Origin: Aurantibacter_A sp965215845
GTDB lineage: Bacteria > Bacteroidota > Bacteroidia > Flavobacteriales > Flavobacteriaceae
Length of the DNA stretch: 64,000 bases
Direction of reading: 5' to 3'
NCBI GenBank assembly: GCA_965215845.1
Contig: CBDCEL010000004.1
Coordinates: forward strand, 806,001-870,000
Shown here piece by piece: positions 40,949 to 49,853 of the stretch; within the stretch, counting starts at the first letter, position 1; every line of letters starts with the position of its first letter. The position numbers were made by a program, and so were the translations under genes. The notes under the pieces are model-generated. The model made no database searches and was not told the DNA's origin. It worked only from the letters and a program-made list of their open reading frames with translations.

Positions 40949-43579
40949 TCATCCCATGCTCGCCAAACTTTTCTCCAAAGTCTCAATTTTCGCTTCAGCG
41001 TCCGCGGCTTTTTTCTTTTCCATAGCAACCACTTTTTCAGGGGCGTTGTTCACAAAACGTTCGTTTTGGAGTTTCTTCTGAACCGATTGCAAAAATCCCT
41101 TAGTGTAGCTCAACTCTTCCTGAATTTTTTGAATTTCGGCCTCGATATCGATGGTTCCGCCAACGGGAATAAAATATTCGTTACTCTTGACCCGAAAGGT
41201 CAGGGCACCATCGAGCGGGGTATTCACATAAGATATGTTGGAAACATTGGTCAATTTTCGGATTACGGTATCCCAACTCGTTGAGACCCCTTCTTCATTC
41301 AAGACAGAAACCTCCAAGGCTTCCTTCATTGGAATATTCTTTTCCTTGCGAATGTTTCGGATACCGGAGACTACTTCAGCGGCAAAATCGAAATCCCTGA
41401 TCAGTTTTGCATCCACTTTTTCCATGGAGGGCCATTCAGAAACGATCAATGCCTTTTCGGGTGAGCGCTCTGCTATGTGTTGCCAAATTTCTTCAGTCAA
41501 GAAAGGCATAAAGGGGTGGAGCAATTTCAGGTTCTGCCCAAGTATTTCGATAACCGCTTCATAGGTCACTTTATCTATCGGTTTTTGATATTCGGGCTTA
41601 ATGATTTCCAAAAGCCAAGAACTGTAATCGTCCCATACCAATTTATAAGTGGCCATCAAGGCATCTGAAATTCGGTATTTGCCAAAATGGTCTTCGATTT
41701 CGGCCAAAGTTTGGTTGAATTTCGCACGGAACCATTCAAGCCCTAATTTTGAAGCCTCAGGTTGTGGAATGTCGGCTACTTCCCAACCCTTGACCAACCT
41801 GAAACCATTCCATATTTTATTGGCGAAGTTTTTGCCCTGTTCGCAAAGGGCTTCATCGAACATTAGATCATTACCAGCGGCCGAGCTCAGCAGCAATCCA
41901 ACCCGAACTCCATCCGCACCATAGTCGTCGATCAATTTTAAGGCATCTGGGGAATTGCCCAATGACTTTGACATTTTACGTCGTTGCTTATCACGAACGA
42001 TTCCGGTAAAATATACATTTTCAAAAGGTCGTTTCCCTCGATATTCGTAACCCGAAATAATCATGCGTGCTACCCAAAAGAAAATGATATCGGGTGCCGT
42101 GACCAAGTCTGTTGTCGGGTAATAGTAATTGATGTCTTTGTTGTCAGGCTCCAATATGCCATTAAAAACGGTCATGGGCCAGAGCCATGAAGAGAACCAA
42201 GTATCCACGACGTCCTCGTCTTGCCTTAAATCCGCTGTTTTGAGATTTGAATTTTGGGATTTGGATTTTGCAAGAGCAAGCGCAGCTTCGCTACTCGCTG
42301 CTACAACAAAATCGTCTTGCCCATCACCATAGTAATATGCCGGAATGCGCTGCCCCCACCACAATTGACGAGAGATATTCCAATCTCGAATGTTGGTCAT
42401 CCAATGACGATACATATTCTCGAATTTCTTCGGAAAGAATTTGATGTCATCCGATTCCAAAACCCCTTTTATTGCCGGCTTCACCAATTCGTCCATTTTC
42501 AAGAACCATTGGTCCGAGAGTCGTGGTTCGATAATGGCCTTGGTACGTTCAGATGTGCCTACTTTGTTGATGTAATTTTCGGTCTTGACCAAATGGCCTT
42601 TTTCTTCCAACTCCTTTGAAATTGCCTTGCGAACAACAAAACGATCTTGCCCCTCATAATGCAATCCGTATGAATTCAAAGTGGCATCCGCATTGAAAAT
42701 ATCGATGGTCTCCAGTTTGTGCTTTTCACCCAACTCCTTGTCATTGATGTCGTGGGCGGGAGTGACCTTTAAACATCCCGTACCGAATTCAACATCGACG
42801 TATTCATCCTCAATGATCGGAATGACCCTATCGCATATGGGAACTATGGCCTTTTTACCCCTTAAATGCCGAAACCGCTCATCATTAGGGTTAATGCAAA
42901 TGGCGGTATCACCTAAGATGGTCTCGGGTCGCGTGGTGGCAATGATCACCTTTTCATTGGAACTCTCGATTTGATAGGCCAAATAGTACAACAAACCTTG
43001 TTTTTCCTCATAAATGACCTCTTCGTCGGAAAGTGTGGTCTGTGCCTTTGGATCCCAATTGACCATACGATAACCCCTGTAAATCAATCCTTTATCGAAT
43101 AAGTCGACAAAAACCTTGATAACGGATTCTGACATTTTGTCGTCCATTGTGAACGCCGTACGCTCCCAATCGCATGAACAACCCAATTTTTTCAATTGTT
43201 CCAAGATAACGCCACCATACTCGTTTTTCCATTCCCAAGCGTGTTTCAGGAACTCCTCACGGGAAATATCTGACTTATCGATACCTTCCTCCTTCAGTTT
43301 GGCCACGACCTTGGCTTCGGTCGCAATCGAGGCATGGTCGGTACCAGGTACCCAGCAAGCGTTCATGCCCATCAGTCGGGCTCTACGCGTCAAAACATCT
43401 TGTAATGTGTTGTTGAGCATATGGCCCATGTGCAACACCCCGGTCACGTTGGGTGGTGGTATTACAATGGTATAGGGTTTCCTTCCGTCAGGTTCGGAGT
43501 GGAAATACCCGTTTTTCATCCAGTAATCATACCAATGGCTTTCTACCTGATTTGGGTTGTATTTTGACGGAATTTCCAT
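40949..43579 (-). CDS. valS: Valyl-tRNA synthetase
   Basis: Charges tRNA-Val. 876 residues, class Ia synthetase. HIGH motif in PPNVTGVLHMGHMLNNT, KMSKS motif in RRKMSKSLGNSPDALKL, editing (CP1) domain around TTRPETILGDTAIC and DYGADGVRVGLLL, anticodon-binding helical domain, and the C-terminal coiled-coil tRNA-binding arm (about residues 810-876, IQKIQEELSYTKGFLQS). The leader upstream of the start holds a hairpin followed by six T, described separately, so the gene may be under transcriptional attenuation. Confidence 0.96.
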   Translation of the reverse strand: MEIPSKYNPNQVESHWYDYWMKNGYFHSEPDGRKPYTIVIPPPNVTGVLHMGHMLNNTLQDVLTRRARLMGMNACWVPGTDHASIATEAKVVAKLKEEGIDKSDISREEFLKHAWEWKNEYGGVILEQLKKLGCSCDWERTAFTMDDKMSESVIKVFVDLFDKGLIYRGYRMVNWDPKAQTTLSDEEVIYEEKQGLLYYLAYQIESSNEKVIIATTRPETILGDTAICINPNDERFRHLRGKKAIVPICDRVIPIIEDEYVDVEFGTGCLKVTPAHDINDKELGEKHKLETIDIFNADATLNSYGLHYEGQDRFVVRKAISKELEEKGHLVKTENYINKVGTSERTKAIIEPRLSDQWFLKMDELVKPAIKGVLESDDIKFFPKKFENMYRHWMTNIRDWNISRQLWWGQRIPAYYYGDGQDDFVVAASSEAALALAKSKSQNSNLKTADLRQDEDVVDTWFSSWLWPMTVFNGILEPDNKDINYYYPTTDLVTAPDIIFFWVARMIISGYEYRGKRPFENVYFTGIVRDKQRRKMSKSLGNSPDALKLIDDYGADGVRVGLLLSSAAGNDLMFDEALCEQGKNFANKIWNGFRLVKGWEVADIPQPEASKLGLEWFRAKFNQTLAEIEDHFGKYRISDALMATYKLVWDDYSSWLLEIIKPEYQKPIDKVTYEAVIEILGQNLKLLHPFMPFLTEEIWQHIAERSPEKALIVSEWPSMEKVDAKLIRDFDFAAEVVSGIRNIRKEKNIPMKEALEVSVLNEEGVSTSWDTVIRKLTNVSNISYVNTPLDGALTFRVKSNEYFIPVGGTIDIEAEIQKIQEELSYTKGFLQSVQKKLQNERFVNNAPEKVVAMEKKKAADAEAKIETLEKSLASMG

Positions 43580-43616
43580 TTTTTGGAACGATTATTGGTT
43601 AATGAGTAGCGGCATT

Positions 43617-43661
43617 AAAAAACCCGTTCTGACGATATGTTAAAATATCGGATGATACGGG
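43617..43661 (-). promoter_or_regulatory. Terminator-like hairpin in the valS leader
   Basis: On the minus strand CCCGT ... CGATAT, loop, ATATCG ... ACGGG (plus-strand arms 43623-43638 and 43645-43661, with an internal loop) is followed by TTTTTT (43622-43617). It lies about 20 bases after the predicted transcription start and 38 bases before the valS start codon. No gene ends there. A short pairing TGCCG/CGGCA flanks the structure. Confidence 0.55.
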
Positions 43662-43687
43662 CAGTTTGCCGAAAAATTAATACGAAA

Positions 43688-43717
43688 CAAAAATAAGTAA
43701 CGTTAGTATATAACAAA
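43688..43717 (-). promoter_or_regulatory. Promoter of valS
   Basis: On the minus strand TTTG (43717-43714), an 18-base spacer and TATTTTTG (43695-43688) match the Bacteroidota consensus. It lies back to back with the divergent DUF1573-gene promoter. Confidence 0.6.
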
Positions 43718-43722
43718 AGAAT

Positions 43723-43754
43723 TTTGGACGTTCATCGCAAAAGATTTACATTTG
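43723..43754 (+). promoter_or_regulatory. Promoter of the DUF1573 gene
   Basis: TTTG at 43723-43726, 20-base spacer and TACATTTG at 43747-43754, then 21 bases to the ATG. Confidence 0.65.
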
Positions 43755-43775
43755 AAATTCACCCAAAACTGAAAC

Positions 43776-44165
43776 ATGATGAAAAAAATAGTACTTGTAT
43801 TATTTGTGGGCTTGATGGGATTGACCCTAACAGCACAGGAGGCTGCCGCCAAAATCGAGTTCAAGACAGAGACTGTAGATTACGGTGAAATCGAAAAAGG
43901 CGCTGACGGTATTCGTGTGTTCGAATTTACAAACACGGGAGATGCTCCCCTTATTATCAGCAAGGTAAGTTCGAGCTGTGGATGTACCATACCCAAAAAG
44001 CCGGAAGAACCGATTCTACCTGGCAAAACAGGAGAAATTCAGGTTAAATATGATACGAACAGGGTCGGCCCCATCAGAAAAGCCATTACGGTAATATCAA
44101 ACGCAGATACTCCTACCAAGGTATTAAAAATCAAAGGAGAGATCAAGGCTCCTGAAGGAAAATAG
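43776..44165 (+). CDS. DUF1573 domain protein, exported
   Basis: 129 residues with a signal peptide (MMKKIVLVLFVGLMGLTLTAQ; a second ATG at 43779 is equally possible). The rest is one DUF1573 immunoglobulin-like domain with the signature VDYGEIEKGADGIRVFEFTNTGDAPLI and the conserved SSCGCTIPKKPEEP cysteine pair. Such periplasmic or surface proteins are very common in Bacteroidota and their function is unknown. Monocistronic: its own promoter upstream and a strong terminator downstream. Confidence 0.88.
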   Translation: MMKKIVLVLFVGLMGLTLTAQEAAAKIEFKTETVDYGEIEKGADGIRVFEFTNTGDAPLIISKVSSSCGCTIPKKPEEPILPGKTGEIQVKYDTNRVGPIRKAITVISNADTPTKVLKIKGEIKAPEGK

Positions 44166-44190
44166 CATATTGTTCCCAATACCCAATAAG

Positions 44191-44226
44191 AAAAGGCCCC
44201 GACGCTTTCGCCGGGGCCTTTTTTCT
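44191..44226. terminator. Bidirectional intrinsic terminator
   Basis: AAGGCCCCG (44193-44201) pairs with CGGGGCCTT (44212-44220), followed by T on the plus strand and with an A run (44191-44194) that is T on the minus strand. It closes both the DUF1573 gene and the convergent protease gene. Confidence 0.85.
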
Positions 44227-44240
44227 TGTCCGATATTTCT

Positions 44241-45578
44241 TTAGGGTATGGGCTTGAACATCTTCTTTAGAGTAAACGAAAACTGAAGGTCATTGTTAGC
44301 CCGTTCTATCATTACCTTAACCTTTTTTCCTTCCTGTTCGTCCAACATATGCATTATCTCTTGCAATTTATAGCGATGAATGCGCTTACCATTCACCATC
44401 AATACAACGTCGCCCTCCCTTAGACCCGCCTCGTGCGCGGGACTACCTGCTCTAATACCTGATACGACAATTTCTGGCACTACGCTTATTTTGGTTCGAT
44501 TTTCCAATAGAATCTGTACATCGCCAAAAGTGTCTTCGTCTTTTTTAACGACGCCACGAGAATCAGCGATACTTTCGGCAACATATCGAACCCCATTATG
44601 TTGCAAAGTGATACCACTCAGATTATAGTGAAAGGGTGCCTTGAAATGGCCATTTTTCTTGAACGTAATCTTATTGTTCGGATAGTCGAAAACAATGTTG
44701 AACCGTTTCAACACTTCTCCCCCCAAACTTCCATTTCGATCTCCCAAATCCTTTACCGCACCAAATGATTTCATGTCGGGAAAAGCCGCCTTGGCCTCCT
44801 TGAGCTGAAAAGATCCGAGCCTGATACCATTGATCTTTGTACGTTTTCCGAAAATACTTCCACTCAAACCCTCGCCCAGGAAATCGACGTAATTCTTCTC
44901 GGGCACATCAATATGCTCATCCTCAAAAAGCCAAATGGCGTCACTGCTTCCAGTATCTACAAGTAACCTTACTGAATGTTCATCCCCTTCCTTCAAAAGC
45001 AATGTTCCATCGACATATGCCTTCCTATTGACAATGGAAAGTGGCATGGTCTCGGATTTTTTATTCGAGCGGTATTCGTAAGATGATGGATCATGTAGTT
45101 TCAGGCTTCTTGACGCATAGTTCACCTCGACCACGAAATCACGAAAAAGGTCATAGCCGATAATGCCGTGAACCGGAATACCCAGGGTAGGTGAAAAATT
45201 AAGATCTCTATCAAGTACTACATAGAGCAATTGATCCCCATTCTCGATATTCTTCAGTTTGAACGAATTGCCCCTTGAGCTTAGGGCTTGTATGGGCTCG
45301 CCACCTCCAAGCCCTTTAATCGTAATCTCGGAAACATTGTTGATCTGAACGGCATCCTCTTCGGTCAAATTGAACAAAATAGGTTTGCTAACACCAGAAT
45401 CCAGTATAAATGAAAGTTCCGTGCCGTTCACTTCTAGCGGCACAACAATTAGATTATTGATCAGTTGAAACCTTATTTTCTCGGATTTCTGGCCCTTTGG
45501 TAGCTCAAAATACTGTGCAGCGCCAAAAAAGGGCACACAAAAAAGAATTATTAGTGTATATCTCGCTAAGCGTTTCAT
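44241..45578 (-). CDS. Retropepsin-like aspartyl protease with PDZ domain
   Basis: 445 residues from the ATG at 45578 (MKRLARYTLIILFCVPFFGAAQ, signal peptide). Two aspartic-protease half-domains in one chain: active-site motif FILDSGVSKPILF in the first (about residues 58-70) and LLVDTGSSDAIWLF in the second (about 204-217), each with a following hydrophobic-hydrophobic-G element (GIIGYDLFRDF; GSLGGEVLKRFNIVF). A C-terminal PDZ domain (about 355-440) has AGSPAHEAGLREGDVVLMVNG. The first motif is DSG rather than DTG. Probably a periplasmic protease; substrate unknown. Confidence 0.85.
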   Translation of the reverse strand: MKRLARYTLIILFCVPFFGAAQYFELPKGQKSEKIRFQLINNLIVVPLEVNGTELSFILDSGVSKPILFNLTEEDAVQINNVSEITIKGLGGGEPIQALSSRGNSFKLKNIENGDQLLYVVLDRDLNFSPTLGIPVHGIIGYDLFRDFVVEVNYASRSLKLHDPSSYEYRSNKKSETMPLSIVNRKAYVDGTLLLKEGDEHSVRLLVDTGSSDAIWLFEDEHIDVPEKNYVDFLGEGLSGSIFGKRTKINGIRLGSFQLKEAKAAFPDMKSFGAVKDLGDRNGSLGGEVLKRFNIVFDYPNNKITFKKNGHFKAPFHYNLSGITLQHNGVRYVAESIADSRGVVKKDEDTFGDVQILLENRTKISVVPEIVVSGIRAGSPAHEAGLREGDVVLMVNGKRIHRYKLQEIMHMLDEQEGKKVKVMIERANNDLQFSFTLKKMFKPIP

Positions 45579-45720
45579 TACCAAGTGGATTGTCTCTTAA
45601 AGATAGCCAATAAATGCCTCAAGAATCTGTTAATTAACATTTTTTCGACAAACCAAATAACAAACCGGTTTATTGTTTTGCACCGTATGATTTACCATTT
45701 TTGCCCCAAACAAACCGAAT

Positions 45721-46911
45721 ATGCCTTCAATATCCGAAAAGGGGCTTGCCATGCCCGAATCGCCCATCAGAAAACTGGTTCCCTTCGCTGAAATGGCCAA
45801 AAAGCAGGGTATTAACGTACTTCATCTAAATATTGGCCAACCCGATATAAAGACACCAAAAGTAGCGTTGGATGCGATAAAGTCGAATAACATCGAAGTA
45901 TTGGCCTATAGCAGAACAGAAGGTTCTGAAAGCTATCGCGAAAAAATTGCGGGATATTACGCGAAAAACGACATTGAAGTCAAAGCAACTGATATTATTG
46001 TGACCACAGGGGGGTCTGAAGCGCTTTCCTTCGCCTTGGGCAGTATTGCCGATGCAGGTGATGAAATCATTATTCCTGAACCGTTCTATGCCAACTACAA
46101 CGGTTTTTCGACGGCAATGGGCATAAGGGTCGTGCCCGTCGTATCGAATATCGACGAAAACTTTGCTCTACCACCGATAGAACACTTTGAGGACCATATT
46201 ACCCCAAAGACAAAGGCTATTTTAATATGTAATCCCGGAAATCCCACCGGGTACTTGTACAGCAGGGAAGAAATAAGGAAACTTTCGGCCCTCGTACAGA
46301 AACACGATATTTTCTTGATTGCCGATGAAGTCTATCGAGAATTTGCCTATGACGGCATTGAGCATTATTCCATCTTACAGGAAAAAGGATTGGAGGCCTA
46401 CGCAATAGTCGTGGACTCAGTTTCAAAGCGCTATAGTATGTGCGGTGCGCGAATTGGATGTTTGGTGTCTAAAAATCGTGAAGTCGTGAAAACGGCGCTA
46501 AAATTTGCACAAGCGCGTCTTTCACCGCCCACCATGGCACAGATTGCCTCAGAGGCGGCACTTGACACACCTCAAAGTTATTTCGACAATGTAATAGAAG
46601 AATACGTGGGGCGAAGGAACATGCTTATCGAAGCACTGGAAAGCATAGAAGGGGTCAAAGTTGCCAAACCAAAAGGCGCTTTCTACTGTATTGCTGAATT
46701 GCCCGTAGCCGATACCGATGATTTTGCGCAATGGCTATTGGAAGATTTCAGGGTCAATAACGAAACGGTCATGGTAGCTCCCGCCGCTGGGTTTTATGCC
46801 ACTCCGGGCTTGGGAAAGAATCAAGTCAGAATCGCCTATGTACTTGAAAAGGAAAGCCTGAAACGGGCCGTTCACATACTAAAGGAAGCCTTAAAGAGTT
46901 ATATAGGCTGA
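45721..46911 (+). CDS. PLP-dependent aminotransferase, class I/II
   Basis: 396 residues. Fold-type I aminotransferase of the aspartate/aromatic group. Motifs: LNIGQPDIKTP, the TTGGSEALSFAL PLP loop, CNPGNPTGYLYSREE, IADEVYREFAYDG and the PLP lysine in VDSVSKRYSMCGARIG. Usual substrates are aspartate, but methionine or aromatic amino acids are possible; the sequence does not decide. The stop overlaps the murB start by one base. Confidence 0.92.
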   Translation: MPSISEKGLAMPESPIRKLVPFAEMAKKQGINVLHLNIGQPDIKTPKVALDAIKSNNIEVLAYSRTEGSESYREKIAGYYAKNDIEVKATDIIVTTGGSEALSFALGSIADAGDEIIIPEPFYANYNGFSTAMGIRVVPVVSNIDENFALPPIEHFEDHITPKTKAILICNPGNPTGYLYSREEIRKLSALVQKHDIFLIADEVYREFAYDGIEHYSILQEKGLEAYAIVVDSVSKRYSMCGARIGCLVSKNREVVKTALKFAQARLSPPTMAQIASEAALDTPQSYFDNVIEEYVGRRNMLIEALESIEGVKVAKPKGAFYCIAELPVADTDDFAQWLLEDFRVNNETVMVAPAAGFYATPGLGKNQVRIAYVLEKESLKRAVHILKEALKSYIG

Positions 46912-47927
46912 TGGAGGTCGAGCAAAATAAGTCCCTTAAAAGATACAATACCTTTGGAGTCGATGCCAAAGCCAAATTTTTTCTGGAAGTCAATTCGGAG
47001 GAAGAAATCGAGCATGCCTACAAACTGGAGGGGTACCCGGAAAAATTTATTCTCGGCGGTGGCAGCAATATGCTCATCACCAAGGACATCGGGGCCCTTG
47101 TCTTGCACATTAATTTGAAAGGAATTTCCGTTCTAGAGGAAGATGACGATTATGTTTCCCTGAAGATCATGGCGGGTGAAAATTGGCATCAATTGGTGTT
47201 GTGGACACTGGATCGAAATTACGGCGGACTAGAAAACATGTCCCTGATCCCGGGCAATACCGGTACCGCTCCAATTCAAAATATTGGAGCCTACGGTGTT
47301 GAACTAAAAGATACCTTCGTCGGCTGTAAGGCCATGAATACGGAAACTTTGCAAATTGAAACCTTCTCAAAGGCCGATTGCGAATTTGGCTATCGCGACT
47401 CTTTTTTCAAAAATAAGGGCAAAGGGAAGTACATTATCACTTCGGTCGTACTGCGATTGACCAAAAAGAACCATAGGTTGAACACTTCCTATGGTGCCAT
47501 AGAATCGGAACTCGAGAAGATGGGAATCGAAAATCCTACCATTAGAGATATCTCAAATGCCGTGATCGCCATACGGGAAAGCAAACTTCCCGATCCCGGG
47601 GAACTGGGCAATAGTGGCAGTTTTTTTAAAAACCCAGTGATATCAAAATCCGATTGGGCGGTCTTTACGAAAAATCATCCCAAGGCGCCCCATTATAAAG
47701 TTTCCGAAGACGCCTATAAAATTCCGGCCGGTTGGCTTATTGAGCAATGCGGATATAAAGGCAAAAGGTTCGGCGATGCCGGAGTGCACAAAAACCAGGC
47801 CTTGGTCTTGGTCAATTACGGCAAGGCGACAGGCCAAGAAGTATTGAAACTCGCCTATCGTATTATGGAGGATGTCAAGAGAACATTTTCCATCGAAATC
47901 ATACCGGAAGTCAATATAATCGAATAG
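46911..47927 (+). CDS. murB: UDP-N-acetylenolpyruvoylglucosamine reductase
   Basis: FAD enzyme reducing UDP-GlcNAc-enolpyruvate to UDP-MurNAc. 338 residues. Motifs: FILGGGSNMLITKDIGALVLHI, GLENMSLIPGNTGTAPIQNIGAYG (FAD and substrate loop), FGYRDSFFKN, KLPDPGELGNSGSFFKNP (catalytic serine region) and PAGWLIEQCGYKGKRFGDAGVH with the C-terminal catalytic glutamate in IIPEVNII. E. coli-length type I enzyme. It is coupled to the aminotransferase, which may be a coincidence of packing. Confidence 0.96.
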   Translation: MEVEQNKSLKRYNTFGVDAKAKFFLEVNSEEEIEHAYKLEGYPEKFILGGGSNMLITKDIGALVLHINLKGISVLEEDDDYVSLKIMAGENWHQLVLWTLDRNYGGLENMSLIPGNTGTAPIQNIGAYGVELKDTFVGCKAMNTETLQIETFSKADCEFGYRDSFFKNKGKGKYIITSVVLRLTKKNHRLNTSYGAIESELEKMGIENPTIRDISNAVIAIRESKLPDPGELGNSGSFFKNPVISKSDWAVFTKNHPKAPHYKVSEDAYKIPAGWLIEQCGYKGKRFGDAGVHKNQALVLVNYGKATGQEVLKLAYRIMEDVKRTFSIEIIPEVNIIE

Positions 47928-47982
47928 TTCGCGCGTCGCAGGATATTTCTATTTGTTCTTATCGGAGAATTGCATCCAAAAA

Positions 47983-48020
47983 AATAACCCCCGCCCACTT
48001 TTTGTGCACGGGGGTTATAC
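47983..48020. terminator. Hairpin between murB and the ECF sigma gene
   Basis: ATAACCCCC (47984-47992) pairs with GGGGGTTAT (48010-48018); inner GCCCAC/GTGCAC adds partial pairing. The poly-T needed for termination lies on the minus strand (A7 at 47978-47984 on the plus strand), not on the plus strand of murB. Confidence 0.6.
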
Positions 48021-48042
48021 CAAACCAAACTAACCAAAAACT

Positions 48043-48069
48043 AAATGTACAATTACCAGTTGTACATTT
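48043..48069. promoter_or_regulatory. Perfect inverted repeat upstream of the sigma-factor gene
   Basis: AAATGTACAA (48043-48052) / TTGTACATTT (48060-48069) separated by TTACCAG. It sits 130 bases upstream of the ECF sigma gene and could be an operator or an mRNA hairpin. The stretch 48151-48158 (TAGCTTTG) is a further -7-like box nearer the gene. Confidence 0.45.
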
Positions 48070-48199
48070 ATCTAATTAAAATTTTGAGATAACGCAACCT
48101 ATAACAATCAATTTTATAAATTAGCGTTAACCTATATACGCAGAGAGATATAGCTTTGGACGCCGCTCGCACCGATTTTTTTACGCCCGATCACAATCT

Positions 48200-48775
48200 A
48201 TGAGCACACTACTTGAAAAACATATTGTCGAATTATTGCAAGAGCGTGACGAAAAAGCCATTTCCCTGCTTTACGAGCACTATGGTGATACCCTTTTTGG
48301 TGTGGCGAACAAGGTCGTTCGTGACGAAGAACTGGCCCAAGACGTGTTACAAGAGAGCTTTGTGAAAATCTGGAAGAAATCGGATTCCTATGATGCATCT
48401 AAAGCCAAACTGTTCACATGGTTGTTTCGTATTACCAGAAACACGGCAATCGACAAATTGAGGAGTGCCAACACAAAATCTGACAAAGAAATCCAAATAG
48501 ATGTTTCTGACGTATATAACCTAGGTGTGAATAGCATCAGACCAGAGTTCATGGACGTTCATGAAAATCTAGAAAAAATTGAAGAAAAGTACCAAATTGT
48601 TTTAGAGGCACTTTTTTTTCAAGGGATGACCCAGCAAGAGGCCAGTGATGAATTGGACATTCCGCTGGGCACCATTAAATCGAGATTGAAAATAGGACTT
48701 CGGGAACTAAAGAAAATTTATGGTAACACGATGCTTTTGATGCTTGTCCTAAACCTTAATGCATTGATACAATGA
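48200..48775 (+). CDS. ECF-type RNA polymerase sigma factor
   Basis: 191 residues: region 2 (about 25-90) with ELAQDVLQESFVKIWKKSD and LFTWLFRITRNTAIDKLR, and region 4 (about 120-180) with YQIVLEALFFQGMTQQEASDEL and the helix-turn-helix PLGTIKSRLKIGLRELKK. It directs RNA polymerase to specific promoters. It overlaps the start of the next gene by 4 bases (ATGA); that gene is its anti-sigma factor. Start at 48200 has no strong ribosome-binding site, which is usual in this phylum. Confidence 0.93.
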   Translation: MSTLLEKHIVELLQERDEKAISLLYEHYGDTLFGVANKVVRDEELAQDVLQESFVKIWKKSDSYDASKAKLFTWLFRITRNTAIDKLRSANTKSDKEIQIDVSDVYNLGVNSIRPEFMDVHENLEKIEEKYQIVLEALFFQGMTQQEASDELDIPLGTIKSRLKIGLRELKKIYGNTMLLMLVLNLNALIQ

Positions 48776-49530
48776 AAGAAAAGATAAAAATATTCCTAGA
48801 TTCCGATTTGCTCGAGAAGTACCTGCTGGGCACCGTGAGCGATCAAGAAGCGCTGCAAGTTGAGCGTTACATAGCCATGTACCCCGAAGTAAGGAAAACG
48901 TACAATGAGCTTCAAGAGAACCTCGAGGCCTATGCGAAGATGCATGCGATCAAAACTCCCGAAGGTCTGAAAGAAAAGATATTGGCGCGCATTAGGGCCG
49001 ATAAATCAGGAAGAAGGAATTATTTTCGTTATGGTATTGCGGCCAGTATTGCCGTTTTGCTTTTTGCCGGTGCTTCGTATTTCTTCTGGGATCAAAATAA
49101 AAGTTTACAAGAGGAAAACACCATTGTAAACAACAAAATCAAAGACTTGGAAGAAAATATGCGGGAACAATTGGAGGACGTTCGCAATCAGTTCATCGTG
49201 CTTCAAAATCCCCAGACGAAAAAGGTAAACGTAAAGGGAAATAAAAAGGCCAGGGAACTAAAAGCCGTAGCGTATATAAATCCTGTAAAGAAGCTATCGT
49301 ATATCAATGTGAGTCATTTGCCTCAACTTCCTGAAAATCAATGTTTTCAAATGTGGACGGAAGTAGATGGCAAATTGGTAAATCTGGGTGTTATCAAGCA
49401 GGCCGATAACCAAGAAAAGTTATTGGCAATGCCCTATGACGATCACGCCGTGAGTTACATTACGATTGAACCCAAGGGTGGCAATGAAAGCCCTACCGTT
49501 GAGAATATTGTAGCCAATATTTCGTACTAA
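48772..49530 (+). CDS. Anti-sigma factor, RskA-type C-terminal domain
   Basis: 252 residues. Cytoplasmic N-terminal part (about 1-80), one transmembrane helix (about 84-104, FRYGIAASIAVLLFAGASYFF), a coiled-coil-like charged stretch (about 108-150), then a periplasmic domain with QCFQMWTEVDGKLVNLGVI typical of the anti-sigma-K RskA C-terminal family. It is expected to hold the preceding sigma factor at the membrane until an envelope signal is sensed. Co-translated with the sigma gene and followed by a terminator at 49554. Confidence 0.88.
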   Translation: MKEKIKIFLDSDLLEKYLLGTVSDQEALQVERYIAMYPEVRKTYNELQENLEAYAKMHAIKTPEGLKEKILARIRADKSGRRNYFRYGIAASIAVLLFAGASYFFWDQNKSLQEENTIVNNKIKDLEENMREQLEDVRNQFIVLQNPQTKKVNVKGNKKARELKAVAYINPVKKLSYINVSHLPQLPENQCFQMWTEVDGKLVNLGVIKQADNQEKLLAMPYDDHAVSYITIEPKGGNESPTVENIVANISY

Positions 49531-49553
49531 AAAATATAACATCAAAGTTATCG

Positions 49554-49591
49554 GCCCTATCCTTTTATTGTGGATAGGGCTTAGTTTTTTT
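49554..49591 (+). terminator. Intrinsic terminator after the anti-sigma gene
   Basis: GCCCTATCC (49554-49562) pairs perfectly with GGATAGGGC (49572-49580), followed by TTAG and T7. Confidence 0.85.
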
Positions 49592-49605
49592 GATATCTTT
49601 GCATT

Positions 49606-49815
49606 ATGAAATTAGCACTATTGACCATTTCGCTTTTGGCCCTGGCGGTAGCCGGAATCGCAATCAAGATTTGGTCAAAAAAAGATGGAAAGTTCGCGGG
49701 CACCTGCGCTAGTCAAAGTCCTTTTTTGAATGAAGACGGACAGGCCTGTAGCATGTGCGGAAAACTGCCTGAAGAACAAGATTGCCAATTGGATACTTCT
49801 AACCAATTGCAATAG
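49606..49815 (+). CDS. Small membrane-anchored cysteine-rich protein
   Basis: 69 residues: one N-terminal hydrophobic helix (MKLALLTISLLALAVAGIAIKIW), a short basic stretch, then a soluble part with CASQSPFLNEDGQACSMCGKLPEEQDC, that is, four cysteines including a CSMC pair that could bind metal. Similar proteins are annotated only as membrane or secreted in flavobacteria. It lies between the two sigma-factor loci. Confidence 0.7.
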   Translation: MKLALLTISLLALAVAGIAIKIWSKKDGKFAGTCASQSPFLNEDGQACSMCGKLPEEQDCQLDTSNQLQ

Positions 49816-49853
49816 CAAGTAGCCCTTCACAGTCATTTTAACAGTATATCCTT

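Noticed and set aside
43617..43717. T-box riboswitch before valS
   Set aside because: No T-box sequence or specifier-loop arrangement is visible, and T-boxes are not expected in this phylum; I describe it only as a terminator-like hairpin.
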